From contig QMMS01000170.1 in assembly GCA_003647375.1 (NCBI GenBank), positions 1 to 9,612 on the forward strand: a stretch of 9,612 nt of DNA. Reading direction: 5' to 3'. This DNA comes from Deltaproteobacteria bacterium. GTDB lineage: Bacteria; Desulfobacterota; Desulfobacteria; Desulfobacterales; B30-G6. A model generated the notes under the pieces. That model was not told where the DNA came from. It searched no databases and saw only the letters and a program-made list of their open reading frames with translations. Made by a program: the position numbers and the translations under genes. Shown here piece after piece: positions 6,853-9,612 of this stretch (positions are counted from its first letter, which is position 1; the number at the start of each line of letters is the position of its first letter).

Positions 6853-9054
6853 TTAGATTATTCTGTTCAATGATTCCTTGTGGATCTCTTCGAGCCGGTT
6901 ACCTGCAGCCTTGTGAGTCAAGATTTGAATCGCTTTTTCTGTCACGACACTACCCGCTTCCAGAGCTGGTAGCCCGCCCATGTAAATATTACTGATCAGT
7001 GTGTATTCATAACGAATTCCCTGGCTCCCGCTGTATTTGACAGCTTGTTTTCGAACCTCGGTATCGTTCAGACGGTAGGCTAGATACGCGGACATGCTTC
7101 TGGAAGCCAGGGCATTCCCCCCGGGGCGTTCGCCGATTAGTACAATGACCAACTTGCAGCAAACGGTATCGCCAATACACTCTGCCAGTTTGACCCGGCC
7201 GTAGTGCACCAGGATATGCCGACCAATGGAAAAGTTGTGGCTCATTAGGCCGTCTTCGAGAACGCTCAGCATGTCATGGATATTGTGATGAACCGCCTCG
7301 GCACTGAGGCCGTCAGTAATTACGATCTGGATATCCTTGTTTTCGGGACCGATGCTTTCCAGACTTTCCGAAGAAAGCATAGTGCCCAGTTCCGGCCGTT
7401 TCAAGTGTTCCAGCCGGGATTGAGCCGAGGTGGCGAATACACGAAAATCTATATTTTCAAGGACATCCTCCCGCAGGCGGCTGTGCACCGCCTCCCGACC
7501 GACGGACTGATTGAGCAGCAACGTCCGTTGAACCTCATTTACAGGGCGCGGTCCAGCATTGTCGAACCCGGGCGCCGATGGCAAGGATTCTCGGAGCCGT
7601 TGGAACTCAACTACGGATCCGCAGAACAATCGTGGATTTCCCCACTGGGAGCCACGAGTCACCTGCCCATCAGGCGACTGCTCGAAAATGCCCTTTTCCT
7701 TTGCCCACTCCAGAAACTCGGGTGCGGGGATACGATTATGCACTTCCCGAAGGGTCTGATCATCATGCCCGCTATTAACAAAATGCGCCAACATGCGATC
7801 GGTTCCTAGGTAGATGTCCATAAAGAAATTGGCACCGGCAGCGGCAGCCATATGGGTGGTCATCTGCTGGCCTTCTATATGGGTATCTGCGTGAAGGGTA
7901 TAGCTTGGGCTTACTCCCATAGGCAGACCGAGGAGTTTTCCCATAAAATTGTCTTGCAGGTTGGACACCATCAGTTCGAAATCGTTCAGATGTGTTTCCG
8001 GTCCGATGAAACCGGTTGCGCTGTTGACCATAAAGGGATCGTAGCGACGACACAGCCCGTAGCAAAGTGATTCGCAAGTGCTCATGTCAATCCCGTTATG
8101 CTTACGGTAGCTCATTTCACTGCCTTGTCCTGTCTCGAAATACATAAACTGACGGGCCACATCCCGCAACGGACCTTTTTCGATCATGGTAGTGTATGCC
8201 TCGTCCATATAGGGGACCGTCACGTCGAATTCCTCGGTCAGAGTACGCTCAGTTCCTGCAAAACTCTGGAATAGGATCTCAACCGGGGCGCCGAGGTTGA
8301 GCGCAGCCAACTGGACCTTAACATGGCCTAGAACACAAATCTGTGTCGGGGCGCCGGTTTCCCGGCGGAGTTTGTCCAGGTGAGTGATCACGGAAACGAC
8401 AGTATCAATGGAACCTTCTGCAGGATTCACACCGATGAGACAGTCGCCCATACCAAGGGATAGATCCGTATACACCATCAGGGAGATAGCATCGAGGTTG
8501 TCCTTTGGATGATTCGGTTGTATCCGAAACGACAGGCTTCCGGGTACCCCTATCAAGGTTCTTGCCTTGGTTGGGGTGAAAATTTTTCGTGGTATAAAAA
8601 TCAGCTCATGGGCATCCATCAATTTGCATAGAGCTGCCGCCATGACCGGTGTAAGTCCCCTGCCGATACGTTTGATCTCTTGACCGTTACTGCGCAGCAG
8701 ATAATTTTTCAGATCTCCCAAAGTCATGGATGAAATAGAATTGAAAACCACATGATCAATATCATACCCAACTCGCATCACCGCATCCAAACGGCCATTG
8801 TCATCGGTCAGAGGATGGTCGTAAATATGCTGAAGTGTCAGGGAAGAAAGAATCATGCGAGCAGATTCCCGGACCATGTCATTTTCCGGGGCAAGACCTG
8901 TATTGCGATCACCAGCCTTACTGATGTCGGCTGCCCCAAGCAGTTTTTTAAGACCTTTGAAACTGATTTGCTTTTCTATAACCCGATGGGAATAGGCTTC
9001 CTCCATCTGAGGTTCGGGCACATCGATTTCATGGATCGGAGTGAGTGTGTTCAT
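6853..9054 (-). CDS. eutBC: Fused ethanolamine ammonia-lyase-like protein (EutB-EutC)
   Basis: Adenosylcobalamin-dependent lyase; the family converts ethanolamine to acetaldehyde and ammonia. It has 733 residues in one chain. Residues about 20-478 are the EutB catalytic barrel and about 485-725 are EutC; the first 65-70 residues of free EutC are missing at the junction. EutB landmarks: GRGLTPVMAA (131-140), FRIQPN (176-181), GVNP (208-211), YFETGQGS (305-312), GFIGPE (348-353). EutC landmarks: AGPRP (500-504), TDGLSAEAV (580-588), HYGRVK (617-622), GERPGG (641-646), SNI (688-690). Aligned by eye to E. coli EutB from memory, Arg160, Gln162, Asn193, Glu257, Glu287 and Met392 are kept (Arg177, Gln179, Asn210, Glu274, Glu307, Met412). 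Asp362 is Ser382 and Val326 is Ala346. The substrate may therefore differ from ethanolamine. The ribosome site is weak (AAGAAGAA). The gene starts 24 bases after eutA. Confidence 0.93.
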   Translation of the reverse strand: MNTLTPIHEIDVPEPQMEEAYSHRVIEKQISFKGLKKLLGAADISKAGDRNTGLAPENDMVRESARMILSSLTLQHIYDHPLTDDNGRLDAVMRVGYDIDHVVFNSISSMTLGDLKNYLLRSNGQEIKRIGRGLTPVMAAALCKLMDAHELIFIPRKIFTPTKARTLIGVPGSLSFRIQPNHPKDNLDAISLMVYTDLSLGMGDCLIGVNPAEGSIDTVVSVITHLDKLRRETGAPTQICVLGHVKVQLAALNLGAPVEILFQSFAGTERTLTEEFDVTVPYMDEAYTTMIEKGPLRDVARQFMYFETGQGSEMSYRKHNGIDMSTCESLCYGLCRRYDPFMVNSATGFIGPETHLNDFELMVSNLQDNFMGKLLGLPMGVSPSYTLHADTHIEGQQMTTHMAAAAGANFFMDIYLGTDRMLAHFVNSGHDDQTLREVHNRIPAPEFLEWAKEKGIFEQSPDGQVTRGSQWGNPRLFCGSVVEFQRLRESLPSAPGFDNAGPRPVNEVQRTLLLNQSVGREAVHSRLREDVLENIDFRVFATSAQSRLEHLKRPELGTMLSSESLESIGPENKDIQIVITDGLSAEAVHHNIHDMLSVLEDGLMSHNFSIGRHILVHYGRVKLAECIGDTVCCKLVIVLIGERPGGNALASRSMSAYLAYRLNDTEVRKQAVKYSGSQGIRYEYTLISNIYMGGLPALEAGSVVTEKAIQILTHKAAGNRLEEIHKESLNRII

Positions 9055-9078
9055 TGTCTGTTCTTCTTTTTTTTGACA

Positions 9079-9588
9079 TTAACTTACGCCATAAAATGAT
9101 ACCGGCACGATATTGTTGTGAAGACGGCCGATATTAACAAAATGTGCTTGTCTGTCGGGAATTTCGTCGATAACGATTAAATCAAACGGTTCCTGCCGCC
9201 AGTTGCTGGCATAATTACCGAGTACTTGACCATAATTGTGCGGTACCAAAACCACGATGGGCTGTCTGGGCTTCACTTGTATGCAGACATCTCTCAGATG
9301 CTGGCCGAACGATTTTACCTCTTTGAGACTATTACAAACCGGAATACCCGTACTTTCGGTCTCAGTGTCGACAGCATTTTCATCGGAGAGCACTTGAATG
9401 CACAAACCGCTTGAGGTGGATTCAATCAACGAGAGGGCGTGCCGGATCTGTGCAGCATCTGCATCGATGGACAATCGTGCCACGATGGGAAGATCCTGGC
9501 AGGGAAGAATGTCGTTGGCAGATAAATAAATAGTTGATCCAGAGATCTCTGTACTGTGTAGCGTGAGTCCATAGACCGTGGACTCACG
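9079..9588 (-). CDS. eutA: EutA-like ethanolamine ammonia-lyase reactivating factor, 5'-truncated
   Basis: C-terminal part of EutA, the actin/Hsp70-fold ATPase that frees inactive cobalamin from ethanolamine ammonia-lyase so that it can be reloaded. Full-length EutA is roughly 470 residues; about 169 codons are open here. Reading from 9588, the frame gives TVYGLTLHSTEISGSTIYLS, matching the conserved EutA 'H(T/S)TE.SGSTI' region. It then reads LPCQDLPI and, near the end, PIVVLVPHNYGQVLGNY and FDLIVIDEIPDRQAHFVNIGR followed by VPVSFYG, matching the EutA ending 'VIDEI...dG.fvDIG.P...vVPV'. A GTG at 9481-9483 is the first possible start, but the conserved sequence continues upstream of it, so it is not the true start. 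The frame is stopped by TAG at 9589-9591, inside the terminal inverted repeat. The TAA end is 24 bases before the lyase ATG, so the two are clearly co-transcribed. Confidence 0.8.
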   Translation of the reverse strand, partial: RESTVYGLTLHSTEISGSTIYLSANDILPCQDLPIVARLSIDADAAQIRHALSLIESTSSGLCIQVLSDENAVDTETESTGIPVCNSLKEVKSFGQHLRDVCIQVKPRQPIVVLVPHNYGQVLGNYASNWRQEPFDLIVIDEIPDRQAHFVNIGRLHNNIVPVSFYGVS

Positions 9589-9612
9589 CTACACAGTACA
9601 GAGATCTCTGGA
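9538..9612. repeat. Perfect 34-bp inverted repeat at the window end
   Basis: Bases 9538-9571 and 9579-9612 are exact reverse complements, separated by 7 bases (TAGACCG). The inner arm (9538-9571) is ordinary eutA coding sequence, encoding the conserved HSTEISGS region on the minus strand. The outer arm is its exact mirror and puts a stop (TAG, 9589-9591) in the eutA frame. A perfect mirror made of conserved coding sequence, ending exactly at the last base, is best explained by a fold-back at a contig end (assembly, amplification or read chimera). A real recent inversion-duplication is the alternative. Confidence 0.95.

Noticed and set aside
7276..7809. 177-codon plus-strand open frame inside the lyase gene
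   Set aside because: It lies opposite clear EutB-EutC coding sequence containing conserved motifs. Its own translation shows no family features, so it is a shadow frame.
9079..9483. Complete 134-residue gene starting at GTG 9483
   Set aside because: Conserved EutA sequence (SGSTIYLS and LPCQDLPI) continues in frame upstream of this GTG, so it is an internal valine codon of a truncated eutA.
9538..9612. Insertion-sequence end, integron site or terminator hairpin
   Set aside because: The arm is conserved eutA coding sequence, there is no T-run or transposase, and the repeat ends exactly at the last base; a contig-end fold-back explains it better.

Overview
The window is one block of genes, all read on the minus strand. 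In transcription order (right to left) they are: the C-terminal part of eutA, a fused ethanolamine ammonia-lyase (EutB and EutC in one chain), a three-gene TRAP transporter (dctP, dctQ, dctM), a GntR/FCD-type regulator, an ornithine cyclodeaminase/mu-crystallin family enzyme, and an octopine/nopaline dehydrogenase family enzyme. I support no plus-strand gene. The content fits a Gram-negative bacterium that scavenges organic amines and acids, because a TRAP system with an exported binding protein needs a periplasm. A marine or sediment anaerobe such as a Desulfobacterota member is my guess. It rests only on gene content and moderate base composition judged by eye.

Region by region: 1-679 has no convincing gene, only weak open-frame scraps and a small hairpin. 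680-3500 holds the two NAD(P)-type enzymes and the regulator, packed with gaps of 36-58 bases. 3541-6693 holds the TRAP transporter, with an unusually long 219-base gap between dctP and dctQ that contains a strong stem-loop. 6694-6852 is the likely promoter/operator region of the transporter unit and has a 10-bp palindrome. 6853-9054 is the lyase. 9079-9588 is eutA, cut by the window edge. 9538-9612 is a perfect 34-bp inverted repeat that breaks eutA and looks like an assembly fold-back at a contig end.

How the genes may work together (inference): the cluster has a B12-dependent amino-alcohol lyase and its reactivating factor. It shows no microcompartment shell gene, aldehyde dehydrogenase, phosphotransacetylase or ethanolamine permease. 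Instead the lyase sits with a carboxylate-type importer and two enzymes from families known to make or cleave opines (secondary amines joining an amino compound to a 2-oxo acid). Compared with my recollection of E. coli EutB, the lyase keeps the active-site Arg, Gln, Asn and two Glu, but the Asp that contacts the substrate amino group (Asp362) is Ser382 here. A pocket Val (Val326) is Ala346. The most economical idea is a catabolic pathway for a carboxylated or N-substituted amino alcohol. The importer would bring in the acid, the dehydrogenase(s) would split the C-N bond oxidatively, and the lyase would deaminate the released or modified amino alcohol. I regard this possible amino-alcohol 'opine' pathway as the main candidate for something undescribed in the window.
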